Part shown: positions 1 to 5,492 of the stretch, piece after piece
Numbering within the stretch: position 1 is the stretch's first letter
Layout: the number at the start of each line of letters is the position of its first letter
Assembly: GCA_016763335.1 (NCBI GenBank)
Contig: JAESUD010000253.1
Location: 1-5,764, forward strand
Source: Emcibacteraceae bacterium
GTDB lineage: Bacteria > Pseudomonadota > Alphaproteobacteria > Sphingomonadales > Emcibacteraceae
DNA: 5,764 nt
Direction of reading: 5' to 3'
Notes under the pieces: model-generated
Seen by the model: only the letters and a program-made list of their open reading frames with translations
Told to the model about the DNA's origin: nothing
The model's database searches: none
Position numbers and translations under genes: made by a program

Positions 1-548
1 GCTTTTAAGCGAGCCACAATGTCATCCATGTTTTGCGCCCCGCCGCTATCGACAACATATATCGTTTCTGCACCATAGCTTTCCATTAATTTTGCTTGTT
101 GTGCAAGAAGCGCGGGTTCGATCATATGGCTCATCATCAGAAAGCCAACTGTGTCCATACCTAATTCACGGGCACATTCAATATGCTGTTTTGAGACGTC
201 TGCTTCAGTGCAATGCGTTGCAATTCGCACCGACCTTACGCCCAAATTATAGGCTCTTTTTAAATCGTCCTTGGTTCCTATCCCCGGAAGCAATAAAGTT
301 GTTAATACTGCATTATTAAGAACATCAGCAACAGCCTCCAGCCATTCCCAATCGGTGTGGGCACCAAAGCCATAATTGGAACTAGCTCCACTTAATCCAT
401 CACCGTGGGCTACTTCGATTGCATCCACTCCTGCGTCGTCCAGAGCTTTTGCTATTTTTTGCATTTGTTCAATGCCATACATGTGAAGTATCGCGTGCAT
501 TCCATCACGCAGAGTTACATCTTGGATATAAAGTTTATTGTTGGTCAT
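1..548 (-). CDS. mhpE: 4-hydroxy-2-oxovalerate aldolase, N-terminal part (runs off the left edge)
   Basis: This enzyme cleaves 4-hydroxy-2-oxovalerate into pyruvate and acetaldehyde, the last carbon-carbon cleavage of meta-cleavage pathways. My translation of the minus strand from the ATG at 548 gives 182 codons. It opens with [13 protein letters not shown], which holds the catalytic Arg14, metal-binding Asp15 and presumed catalytic His18 of the DmpG/BphI/MhpE family. It continues with [52 protein letters not shown] and VVDSGGA, all family signatures of the TIM-barrel domain. Family members are about 340 residues, so the C-terminal half, with the two metal-binding histidines and the catalytic tyrosine, lies outside the window. 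The ATG overlaps the stop of the acetaldehyde dehydrogenase gene by one base (TAATG), which suggests translational coupling. The two proteins normally form a complex that channels acetaldehyde. Family assignment is very secure; the dmpG, bphI, nbaI and mhpE names differ only by pathway. Confidence 0.96.
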   Translation of the reverse strand, partial: MTNNKLYIQDVTLRDGMHAILHMYGIEQMQKIAKALDDAGVDAIEVAHGDGLSGASSNYGFGAHTDWEWLEAVADVLNNAVLTTLLLPGIGTKDDLKRAYNLGVRSVRIATHCTEADVSKQHIECARELGMDTVGFLMMSHMIEPALLAQQAKLMESYGAETIYVVDSGGAQNMDDIVARLK

Positions 549-1483
549 TATGCCGCCTTTTGGAATTTAAGTTTCACTATTTTTTCACCTGTGCCCATCG
601 CAGCAGATGTCATGATATCCAAATTTCCAGCGTATGCTGGCAAGTAATGTGCGGCACCTTCAACTTCCAAATAGACGGACGTTTTTATACCTTCAAATTC
701 ACCATAGCCAGGTATTTTCAAAGGGTTGTTAGAACCAAATCTTTCAAATTGAATTTTTTGCTTCAATCTGTATCCAGGGACATAACTTTGGACCTGCTTC
801 ACCATTTCTTCCACGGCTGCCTCAATTCTCTTTTCATCGACTATTTCACTTAGTACGAGAACCGTATCTCGCATCAGTACGGGAGGTTCTGCAGGATTAA
901 GAATAATAATCGCTTTGCCACGTTTTGCTCCGCCAACCTGTTCAATTGCTCTTGAGGTAGTTTCAGTGAATTCATCAATGTTTGCGCGTGTCCCGGGACC
1001 AGCAGATTTCGATGAAATACTAGCAATAATTTCAGCGTAATGGACCTCTGCAACACTTGATATTGCAGCGACAATTGGAATTGTAGCTTGTCCTCCGCAA
1101 GTTACCATATTGACGTTCGAAAGTTCCAAACTGTCATCTAAATTGACCACGGGTACAGTATATGGACCGATAGCTGCTGGCGTAAGATCAATTATTATTT
1201 TACCAAATTCCTTACATGCTGCGTCATGGGCCATATGTGCGTATGCTGTAGTTGCGTCAAATACGAGCTTTATTTCTTTCCATTCGTCCATGCAGACAAG
1301 CCCGTCCATACCTTCCGCTGTAACACTTACGCCAAGACGTTTGGCTCTAGCAAGTCCATCGGAATTTGGGTCAATACCCACCATCACCGAGACTTCTAAA
1401 AGATCACTGGTTTTCATGATTTTAATCATTAGGTCGGTTCCTATATTACCAGACCCGATAATAGCACATTTAATTTTAGGCAT
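548..1483 (-). CDS. mhpF: Acetaldehyde dehydrogenase (acylating)
   Basis: The enzyme converts acetaldehyde, CoA and NAD+ to acetyl-CoA, and usually works in complex with the adjacent aldolase. The product is 311 residues, the normal full length for the DmpF/BphJ/MhpF family. An N-terminal Rossmann NAD-binding site shows as [11 protein letters not shown] (residues 7-17, GxGxxG at 10-15). The catalytic cysteine is Cys129 in [13 protein letters not shown], matching Cys131/132 of characterised relatives. Other family blocks are ATTAYAH (77-83), [18 protein letters not shown] (160-177), ILNPAEPP (194-201) and the C-terminal NLDIMTSAA (287-295). The ATG at 1483 shares its A with the TAA stop of the upstream hydratase, and a GGAGAT Shine-Dalgarno sequence lies inside the end of that gene. 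Its own stop overlaps the aldolase start in the same way. All catalytic features are intact and the assignment is very secure. Confidence 0.97.
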   Translation of the reverse strand: MPKIKCAIIGSGNIGTDLMIKIMKTSDLLEVSVMVGIDPNSDGLARAKRLGVSVTAEGMDGLVCMDEWKEIKLVFDATTAYAHMAHDAACKEFGKIIIDLTPAAIGPYTVPVVNLDDSLELSNVNMVTCGGQATIPIVAAISSVAEVHYAEIIASISSKSAGPGTRANIDEFTETTSRAIEQVGGAKRGKAIIILNPAEPPVLMRDTVLVLSEIVDEKRIEAAVEEMVKQVQSYVPGYRLKQKIQFERFGSNNPLKIPGYGEFEGIKTSVYLEVEGAAHYLPAYAGNLDIMTSAAMGTGEKIVKLKFQKAA

Positions 1484-2274
1484 TATTTATCTCCATTCGC
1501 AAATGAGGCGGTAACAGAGCCTAATCCAGAAATCCGAGCCTCGAATATATCTCCTGGACTTGCAGTGACCATAGGCCCCAAAGCACCGCTAAGAATTATA
1601 TCACCCGCAATTAATGGCTGTTCAAATTCAGCCATTTTATTAGCGAGCCAAACTACGGCATTCAATGGATTTCCAAGACACGCTTGGCCTGCGCCAAGAG
1701 ATACTTGCTCTCCCCGCCTTTCCATTACCATGCCGCATAATCTCATATCTATATCGTTTATCTGTTTTGGCGAATTACCCAAAACGAAAAGCCCCGATGA
1801 AGCATTGTCAGCAATAGTGTCTACTATATTAATATCCCAAGCTTCAATTCTACTGCCAACAATTTCAATGGCGGGCAAAATATACGCAACCGCATTAATA
1901 ATATCTGCAATGGTATATTTTTTTTGGTTCAGGTCTTTCTCAAGAACAAAGGCTATCTCTGCTTCTACTTTAGGCTGCATAACCTGAGCAGTCCTAATTT
2001 CTTCGTGTTCGCTAATTGCCATATCTGAATAAAGGATTCCAAAATCCGGTTGATCAACGCCCAACTGATTTTGTACAGATTTCGATGTTAAACCAATTTT
2101 GTGTCCAATAGGTTCTCTGCCATGAGTAACCCAATGGTCCGTATTAAGTTTCTGTACAGCGTAAGCTGCTTTAATATCGTCATCAGGAAGTAGTGAACGA
2201 ATAGCTTTTATAGGTATTCCGCTATCATAGCTTTGCAAAAGTTTCTTTGCAGCAATGTTTATGTTGTCACTCAT
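1483..2274 (-). CDS. mhpD: 2-keto-4-pentenoate hydratase (2-oxopent-4-enoate hydratase)
   Basis: The enzyme adds water to 2-oxopent-4-enoate (2-hydroxypenta-2,4-dienoate) to give 4-hydroxy-2-oxovalerate, the aldolase substrate. The product is 263 residues, close to E. coli MhpD (about 269). It follows MhpD closely in [23 protein letters not shown] (57-79), [11 protein letters not shown] (133-143), [10 protein letters not shown] (152-161), [17 protein letters not shown] (199-215) and [13 protein letters not shown] (224-236). Glu104, Glu106 and Glu137 correspond to the divalent-metal ligands of this fold, and Lys59 is conserved. The related 4-oxalocrotonate decarboxylases (DmpH/XylI type) share the fold, but the GVDQPDFG and SGALGPMV blocks favour hydratase. 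Start: ATG at 2274 with AGGAAAG nine bases upstream (2284-2290). It lies 27 bases after the dehydrogenase gene, and its stop overlaps the acetaldehyde dehydrogenase start by one base, so it is part of the same operon. The dmpE, nbaH and bphH names are equivalent. Confidence 0.93.
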   Translation of the reverse strand: MSDNINIAAKKLLQSYDSGIPIKAIRSLLPDDDIKAAYAVQKLNTDHWVTHGREPIGHKIGLTSKSVQNQLGVDQPDFGILYSDMAISEHEEIRTAQVMQPKVEAEIAFVLEKDLNQKKYTIADIINAVAYILPAIEIVGSRIEAWDINIVDTIADNASSGLFVLGNSPKQINDIDMRLCGMVMERRGEQVSLGAGQACLGNPLNAVVWLANKMAEFEQPLIAGDIILSGALGPMVTASPGDIFEARISGLGSVTASFANGDK

Positions 2275-2301
2275 TATAGTTATCTTTCCTGGATAATATT
2301 A

Positions 2302-3768
2302 TTATAGCTTTATGCATATGTTTAGGGGTTCTGAATAAAAGTCGAGTGAGTGAATACCGCCCTCTCTACCAATCCCAGATAGCTTGACGCCCCCAAAGGG
2401 TGTTCTCAAATCACGTAAAAACCAATCGTTAACCCAACAAATACCGACCTCCATTTGGCGAGCTACTCTGTGCGCGCGCTTCAAATCCGAGGTCCATAAT
2501 GCCGCTGCTAAGCCGTACACGGTGTCGTTCGCCTTAGAAACCACCTCTTCTTCTGTATCGAATGGTGAAATATGACATACTGGTCCGAATATCTCTTCTT
2601 TCACACAGCGAGCATCTTCTGATAGGCCCGTCCATATAGTTGGGTTTACAAATGCTCCGTTGTCACGTTCATCGCCAAAATGAGGAATATCACCCCCAGT
2701 GATTACGTTTGCACCTTCTTTCACAGCAAGTGCGAAATATGCTAAAACCTTGTCTCGATGTTTACGTGAAACTAATGGCCCCATATCTGATCCATCATCT
2801 GGCCTGCCCACTTTAATTTTTTCGGCTTCCACTTTCAATGCAGTCACAAATTTATCGAAGATTGGGCGCTCCACATAAACACGTTCCGAACAAAGGCAAA
2901 CCTGACCACAATTGGAAAAAACTGACCGAACTGTACCTGCTACGGCTTCATCAAAATTAGCATCCTCAAATATAATAGCTGCATTCTTTCCTCCCAATTC
3001 GAATGAGACAGGCTTCACGCCTTCTGCAGCGCTTTTCATAATGGCGGTGCCGGTGCTTGATTCTCCGGTAAAAGTAATGCAATCAATATGATCGTGGCTC
3101 ACAAGAAACTCACCTGCGGATTTCGGACCAAATCCGTGAACCAAATTAAATACTCCTTTTGGTATACCAACTTCATCCATAACCTCAGCTAATAACGTTG
3201 CGGTGGAGGGAGTTTCTTCTGAGGGCTTAACGACAACAGTATTTCCGGCAGCAAGTGCAGGTGCTACTTTCCATGTCATTAAAAGCAAAGGTAGATTCCA
3301 CGGAGAGACTATTGCAACAACACCAACTGGTTTATTGACAGCGTAATTTAATGCCCCGCAACCGTCCGGTGTATCCATTTCAAAACAAGGTGCCGGTCTG
3401 GTTTTTATGAGATCTGCGAATACTCTGAAATTTGCCGCACCGCGAGGAATGTCAATATTATTTACCTGATAATATGATTTACCAGTATCGGCAATTTCTG
3501 CAGCAACAAAATCATCAAACCGGTCTTCTATACCATCAGCAACAGCATGCAGTAGGCTTGACCTTTGCTCAAGGCCCATTTTGCTCCATTCACCCGTTAA
3601 CGCTTCTTTAGCGGCTAATACAGCATTATTGACAATACCCACATCGGCTTCTGCCACATAGTTAACTAAAACTCCATCTACGGGATTAATATTTTCAAAC
3701 GAAGAATTGCTTTGCACGAATTCACCCGCAATGTAATTCATCAAAGTTTTCTGTTGTTTGGATGGCAT
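2302..3768 (-). CDS. 2-aminomuconic (or 2-hydroxymuconic) semialdehyde dehydrogenase
   Basis: This is an NAD-dependent aldehyde dehydrogenase of 488 residues, full length for the family. Core motifs are VSPWNLP with oxyanion Asn158, VVVKPSEETP (178-187), FTGESSTG (233-240), the general base Glu257 in FELGGKN, catalytic Cys291 in NCGQVCLCSERV, and EEIFGPV (391-397). Arg109 in IPRGAANFR and Arg452 in WFLRDLRTPFGG fit the two arginines known to hold the substrate carboxylate in 2-aminomuconate and 2-hydroxymuconate semialdehyde dehydrogenases and human ALDH8A1. This points to a muconic semialdehyde rather than a simple aldehyde. Because kynureninase lies across the regulator, the 2-amino substrate is more likely (NbaE/AmnC-type) than the 2-hydroxy one (DmpC/XylG-type); sequence alone does not decide it. 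Start: ATG at 3768 with AGGAAAA at 3773-3779; Met10 is a weaker alternative. It is the first gene of the minus-strand operon. Confidence 0.9.
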   Translation of the reverse strand: MPSKQQKTLMNYIAGEFVQSNSSFENINPVDGVLVNYVAEADVGIVNNAVLAAKEALTGEWSKMGLEQRSSLLHAVADGIEDRFDDFVAAEIADTGKSYYQVNNIDIPRGAANFRVFADLIKTRPAPCFEMDTPDGCGALNYAVNKPVGVVAIVSPWNLPLLLMTWKVAPALAAGNTVVVKPSEETPSTATLLAEVMDEVGIPKGVFNLVHGFGPKSAGEFLVSHDHIDCITFTGESSTGTAIMKSAAEGVKPVSFELGGKNAAIIFEDANFDEAVAGTVRSVFSNCGQVCLCSERVYVERPIFDKFVTALKVEAEKIKVGRPDDGSDMGPLVSRKHRDKVLAYFALAVKEGANVITGGDIPHFGDERDNGAFVNPTIWTGLSEDARCVKEEIFGPVCHISPFDTEEEVVSKANDTVYGLAAALWTSDLKRAHRVARQMEVGICWVNDWFLRDLRTPFGGVKLSGIGREGGIHSLDFYSEPLNICIKL

Positions 3769-3830
3769 GACATTTTCCTAATCCTGAATTTCAAGCAAAT
3801 ATACCAAACTAAATTTTTTCGGATAATAAT

Positions 3831-3853
3831 ATTATAGACCATTGCTATAACAA
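3831..3853 (-). promoter_or_regulatory. Predicted promoter of the dehydrogenase-hydratase-acetaldehyde dehydrogenase-aldolase operon
   Basis: On the minus strand this reads TTGTTATA, nine bases, TATAAT. The -10 is a perfect consensus (plus-strand ATTATA at 3831-3836), and 62 bases separate it from the ATG at 3768. TTGTTA is only 11 bases from the -10, too close to be an ordinary -35, so the promoter probably depends on or is blocked by a regulator bound there. The same spacing recurs before kynureninase. Confidence 0.55.
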
Positions 3854-3862
3854 ATTGTTATA
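3846..3862. promoter_or_regulatory. Candidate LysR-family operator (perfect 8+1+8 palindrome)
   Basis: The sequence TATAACAAATTGTTATA is a perfect inverted repeat with a single central base. Its core TAACAAATTGTTA (3848-3860) has the T-N11-A form typical of LysR-type binding sites. It lies between the regulator and its divergent operon, with its centre 18 bases upstream of the operon -10 and 48 bases before the lysR start codon. Binding here could control both directions. Assignment to the adjacent regulator is inference. Confidence 0.55.
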
Positions 3863-3863
3863 T

Positions 3864-3880
3864 TAAGGAATCATACCTTA
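3864..3880. repeat. Imperfect 17-base palindrome next to the operator
   Basis: TAAGGAATCATACCTTA has arms of eight bases with seven matching and a central C. Its centre (3872) is 18 bases from the centre of the perfect palindrome, so the two sit about two helical turns apart or slightly less, on the lysR side. It could be a second contact for a LysR tetramer, but it lacks the T-N11-A spacing and may be chance. Confidence 0.3.
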
Positions 3881-3901
3881 TGTATTAATGGAAAATAAAT
3901 T

Positions 3902-4843
3902 ATGCTTAGTAATCAACTTGAACATCGGCTTTTATCACAGCTAAAACTTAAACATTTGCAGTTATTAGTTGTTCTTGATGAACAACGAAATATTTCAAGG
4001 GCATCAAAAAAATTAAACATGGCACAACCTGCCGCCACAAAAAATATAAAGAGTTTGGAAACCTTGTTGGAGATGACATTGTTCAAAAGGTCTTCTCGCG
4101 GTGTAGTTCCAACATTATATGGAGAGACGCTAATAAAGTATGCAAAACTAATTCTTGCTCAAGTCAGACATGCTAGTGAAGAACTAATTTCGCTGAAGAA
4201 CGGTAGCAGTGGGCACTTAACAATCGGCACGTTATTAGCAGCTTCTGCTATTTTAATACCTAAAGCATTATTAGCAATGAAAGCAGAGCGGCCAGATATA
4301 AACATAACTCTAATAGAAGGAACAAATGATAAATTAATGCCTGCCCTTAGGGTAGGGGAAATAGATGCAGTAATTGGTAGATTGCCGGAATTTCGTGAAA
4401 GAGAAGGATTAAAGCAGCACCCTCTTTATGAAGAACCCGTTTCTATTGTTGTAAGAAAAGGTCATCCCTTGCTAAAATACAAACAACTGGAACTTAAGGA
4501 CATATCCAAACATGATTGGATTTTACCTCTGTCACAAACTACTTTAAGAAGGCAAATTGAATCGGCATTTCGAAATTCAAGCCTAGAACTCCCCCATAAC
4601 ACAATTGAATCAATTTCCATGTTGGTAAACCATAAGCTACTGATTGAGACAGATATGATTGCTGTCATGCCTTTTCAGGCAATCAGTAGCTATTCAGATC
4701 TAGCATGCCTTCCAATTCAATTGGAAGAAACAAAAAGTTGTGTAGGTGTTACCGTTAGGTCACAAGACTTCTATTCCCCAACCTTACAATACTTTCTAGA
4801 TACTCTTGATGAGGTTCTTAAAGCTGATTACAAATATGACTAA
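3902..4843 (+). CDS. LysR-type transcriptional regulator (GbpR/PcaQ-like)
   Basis: This is a DNA-binding regulator of 313 residues, a normal length for the family. The N-terminal winged helix-turn-helix spans about residues 15-74 (LKLKHLQLLVVLDEQRNISRASKKLNMAQPAATKNIKSLE), with the recognition helix near 41-53 and the wing around LFKRSSRGVVPT (60-71). A linker helix follows to about 97. The effector-binding domain begins at LTIGTL (106-111) and contains IEGTNDKLMPALRVGEIDAVIGRLPE (138-163), characteristic of the GbpR/PcaQ branch, plus LYEEPVSIVVRKGHPLL (175-191). The effector cannot be read from the sequence; a kynurenine-pathway or ring-cleavage intermediate is plausible because the gene sits between kynureninase and the meta-cleavage operon. 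Start: ATG at 3902, six bases after GGAAAA. The ATG at 3888 is out of frame. It is probably a stand-alone transcript, although read-through into kynureninase 106 bases downstream is possible. Confidence 0.93.
   Translation: MLSNQLEHRLLSQLKLKHLQLLVVLDEQRNISRASKKLNMAQPAATKNIKSLETLLEMTLFKRSSRGVVPTLYGETLIKYAKLILAQVRHASEELISLKNGSSGHLTIGTLLAASAILIPKALLAMKAERPDINITLIEGTNDKLMPALRVGEIDAVIGRLPEFREREGLKQHPLYEEPVSIVVRKGHPLLKYKQLELKDISKHDWILPLSQTTLRRQIESAFRNSSLELPHNTIESISMLVNHKLLIETDMIAVMPFQAISSYSDLACLPIQLEETKSCVGVTVRSQDFYSPTLQYFLDTLDEVLKADYKYD
4635..4691 (+). repeat. 12-base perfect inverted repeat with nested hairpin inside lysR
   Basis: AGCTACTGATTG (4635-4646) is exactly complementary to CAATCAGTAGCT (4680-4691), around a 33-base loop. 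Inside the loop, GACAG (4648-4652) pairs with CTGTC (4662-4666). The element lies in the part of lysR encoding residues about 245-264 of the effector domain. It may fold in the mRNA; no U-tract follows, so it is not a standard terminator. Confidence 0.45.
4709..4727. repeat. Perfect 19-base palindrome inside the 3' part of lysR
   Basis: CTTCCAATTCAATTGGAAG has nine-base arms around one central C. It lies in lysR coding sequence, 17 bases after the longer inverted repeat and about 150 bases upstream of the predicted kynureninase -10. It does not resemble the intergenic palindrome, so it is unlikely to be the same operator. Confidence 0.4.
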
Positions 4844-4853
4844 CGAGCAAAAC

Positions 4854-4870
4854 TATTCCATTTTGTTATA
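4854..4870 (+). promoter_or_regulatory. Candidate second regulator site upstream of kynureninase
   Basis: TATTCCATTTTGTTATA matches the minus-strand reading of the 3846-3862 palindrome at 14 of 17 bases. The promoter-proximal half TTGTTATA is identical, the other half is degenerate, and T-N11-A is kept (4856 to 4868). A strong half plus a weak half is common for LysR-type sites. It lies just after the lysR stop codon. Confidence 0.42.
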
Positions 4871-4885
4871 TTAAACACCTATACT
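4863..4885 (+). promoter_or_regulatory. Predicted promoter of kynureninase
   Basis: TTGTTATA, nine bases, TATACT, followed by ATTATTAT, reproduces the layout of the dehydrogenase-operon promoter at 3831-3853. The -10 (4880-4885) ends 64 bases before the ATG at 4950, against 62 in the other unit. An alternative -10, TATTAT at 4885-4890, would give a 16-base spacer from TTGTTA. The rest of the 106-base gap is AT-rich and shows no clear terminator for lysR. Confidence 0.48.
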
Positions 4886-4949
4886 ATTATTATTATTTGA
4901 ATTAAATAATCTTATTATGTAATTTTTATATTGATTGTAGAGAGAACAT

Positions 4950-5492
4950 ATGACGAAACTTACCGAGGAATATTTTTTAGAGCTAGACAAAAATGACGAA
5001 TTAGCACGATTTAGAGATGAGTTTTATATTCCTGAGGATACTATTTATCTTGATGGAAATTCACTTGGTGCCATGCCATTGAAAGCAATGCAGAGGGCAC
5101 AGAAGATTGTAGAGGATGAATGGGGAAAAAACCTTATTAAAAGCTGGAACACAGCGGGATGGTTTGAGCTACCTTATAAGCTAGGAGATAAAATTGCTTC
5201 ACTCATCGGCGCGAATGGCGGTGAAGTCGTTGTTACGGATTCAACTGGCATTAACATATTTAAAGTAATTTCTGCTGCACTTTCAATCCGCCCTGAGCGT
5301 TCAGTAATAGTAATGGAAGGTAGTAATTTTCCAACAGATAACTATATGGCCCAAGGATTAGTGGAATTACTAGGGCACAAACATGAGATAAGATTTGCTG
5401 AGATTGACACTCTGATCGATGCCATAGATCAAGATGTTGCAGTAATCTGCTTATCAATGTTCATTATAAGACCGGTCATATTCTTGATATGA
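4950..5492 (+). CDS. kynU: Kynureninase, N-terminal part, read up to a frameshift
   Basis: Kynureninase is a PLP-dependent hydrolase that splits kynurenine or 3-hydroxykynurenine into (3-hydroxy)anthranilate and alanine. The open frame encodes 180 residues, but only the first 169 are kynureninase-like. Visible family blocks are IYLDGNSLGAMP (32-43), KSWNTAGWFELP (64-75), the PLP-phosphate region VVVTDSTGINIFKV (93-106) and EGSNFPTDNY (123-132), where Asp130 corresponds to the PLP-contacting Asp132 of the Pseudomonas fluorescens enzyme. After VICLS the frame leaves the family and ends in 11 unrelated residues at the TGA at 5490-5492. The family sequence resumes one frame over from 5459. Start: ATG at 4950, five bases after GAGAG (4940-4944). 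It lies downstream of lysR on the same strand with its own predicted promoter. If the frameshift is real the protein is non-functional, because the PLP lysine lies beyond it. Confidence 0.9.
   Translation: MTKLTEEYFLELDKNDELARFRDEFYIPEDTIYLDGNSLGAMPLKAMQRAQKIVEDEWGKNLIKSWNTAGWFELPYKLGDKIASLIGANGGEVVVTDSTGINIFKVISAALSIRPERSVIVMEGSNFPTDNYMAQGLVELLGHKHEIRFAEIDTLIDAIDQDVAVICLSMFIIRPVIFLI
5455..5458 (+). other. kynU: Frameshift site in kynU (one base missing)
   Basis: The sequence TTATCAATGTTCAT gives L-S-M-F in the upstream frame. The family expects S-H-V-(H/N)-Y. Adding one C between 5456 and 5457 (TCA CAT GTT CAT TAT) restores exactly that and joins the two halves in frame with no loss. It is therefore a single-base deletion or a read error, not a larger lesion. 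No homopolymer or slippery heptamer is present. Confidence 0.88.

Larger units (their letters stand above)
3769..3901. promoter_or_regulatory. Divergent regulatory region between the dehydrogenase operon and lysR
   Basis: This 133-base AT-rich gap separates head-to-head genes, the classic layout for a LysR-type regulator and its target operon. It holds a minus-strand promoter (3831-3853), a perfect palindrome (3846-3862), a second imperfect palindrome (3864-3880) and Shine-Dalgarno sites for both genes: AGGAAAA for the dehydrogenase (minus strand, 3773-3779) and GGAAAA for lysR (3890-3895). A plus-strand TATATT at 3859-3864 could be the -10 of lysR. If so, it overlaps the right palindrome arm, which would suit autorepression, but no good -35 accompanies it. 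Confidence 0.75.

Noticed and set aside
1110..1987. Open frames on the plus strand opposite the acetaldehyde dehydrogenase and hydratase genes (1110-1514, 1565-1987)
   Set aside because: They are antisense to intact, strongly conserved genes, their translations resemble no family I know, and no ribosome site fits. The same holds for the other short frames at 92-853, 2384-2575, 874-1074, 4462-4668 and 5260-5457.
1483..2274. 4-oxalocrotonate decarboxylase instead of hydratase
   Set aside because: The two families share a fold, but [16 protein letters not shown] and SGALGPMV follow MhpD-type hydratases closely, and the gene sits directly before the aldolase pair as hydratases do.
3968..3986. 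Hairpin GTTGTTC-TTGAT-GAACAAC early in lysR as an internal operator
   Set aside because: Seven-base arms with a small loop are expected several times by chance in a window this size, and the half-sites face the opposite way from the intergenic palindrome.
4847..4867. Rho-independent terminator after lysR (CAAAA ... TTTTG)
   Set aside because: The stem is short with a single G-C pair, no U-tract follows, and the bases overlap the better-supported operator-like site.
5451..5470. Programmed ribosomal frameshift in kynureninase
   Set aside because: There is no slippery heptamer, homopolymer run or internal Shine-Dalgarno sequence at the site, and kynureninases are not known to use one. A missing base is simpler.
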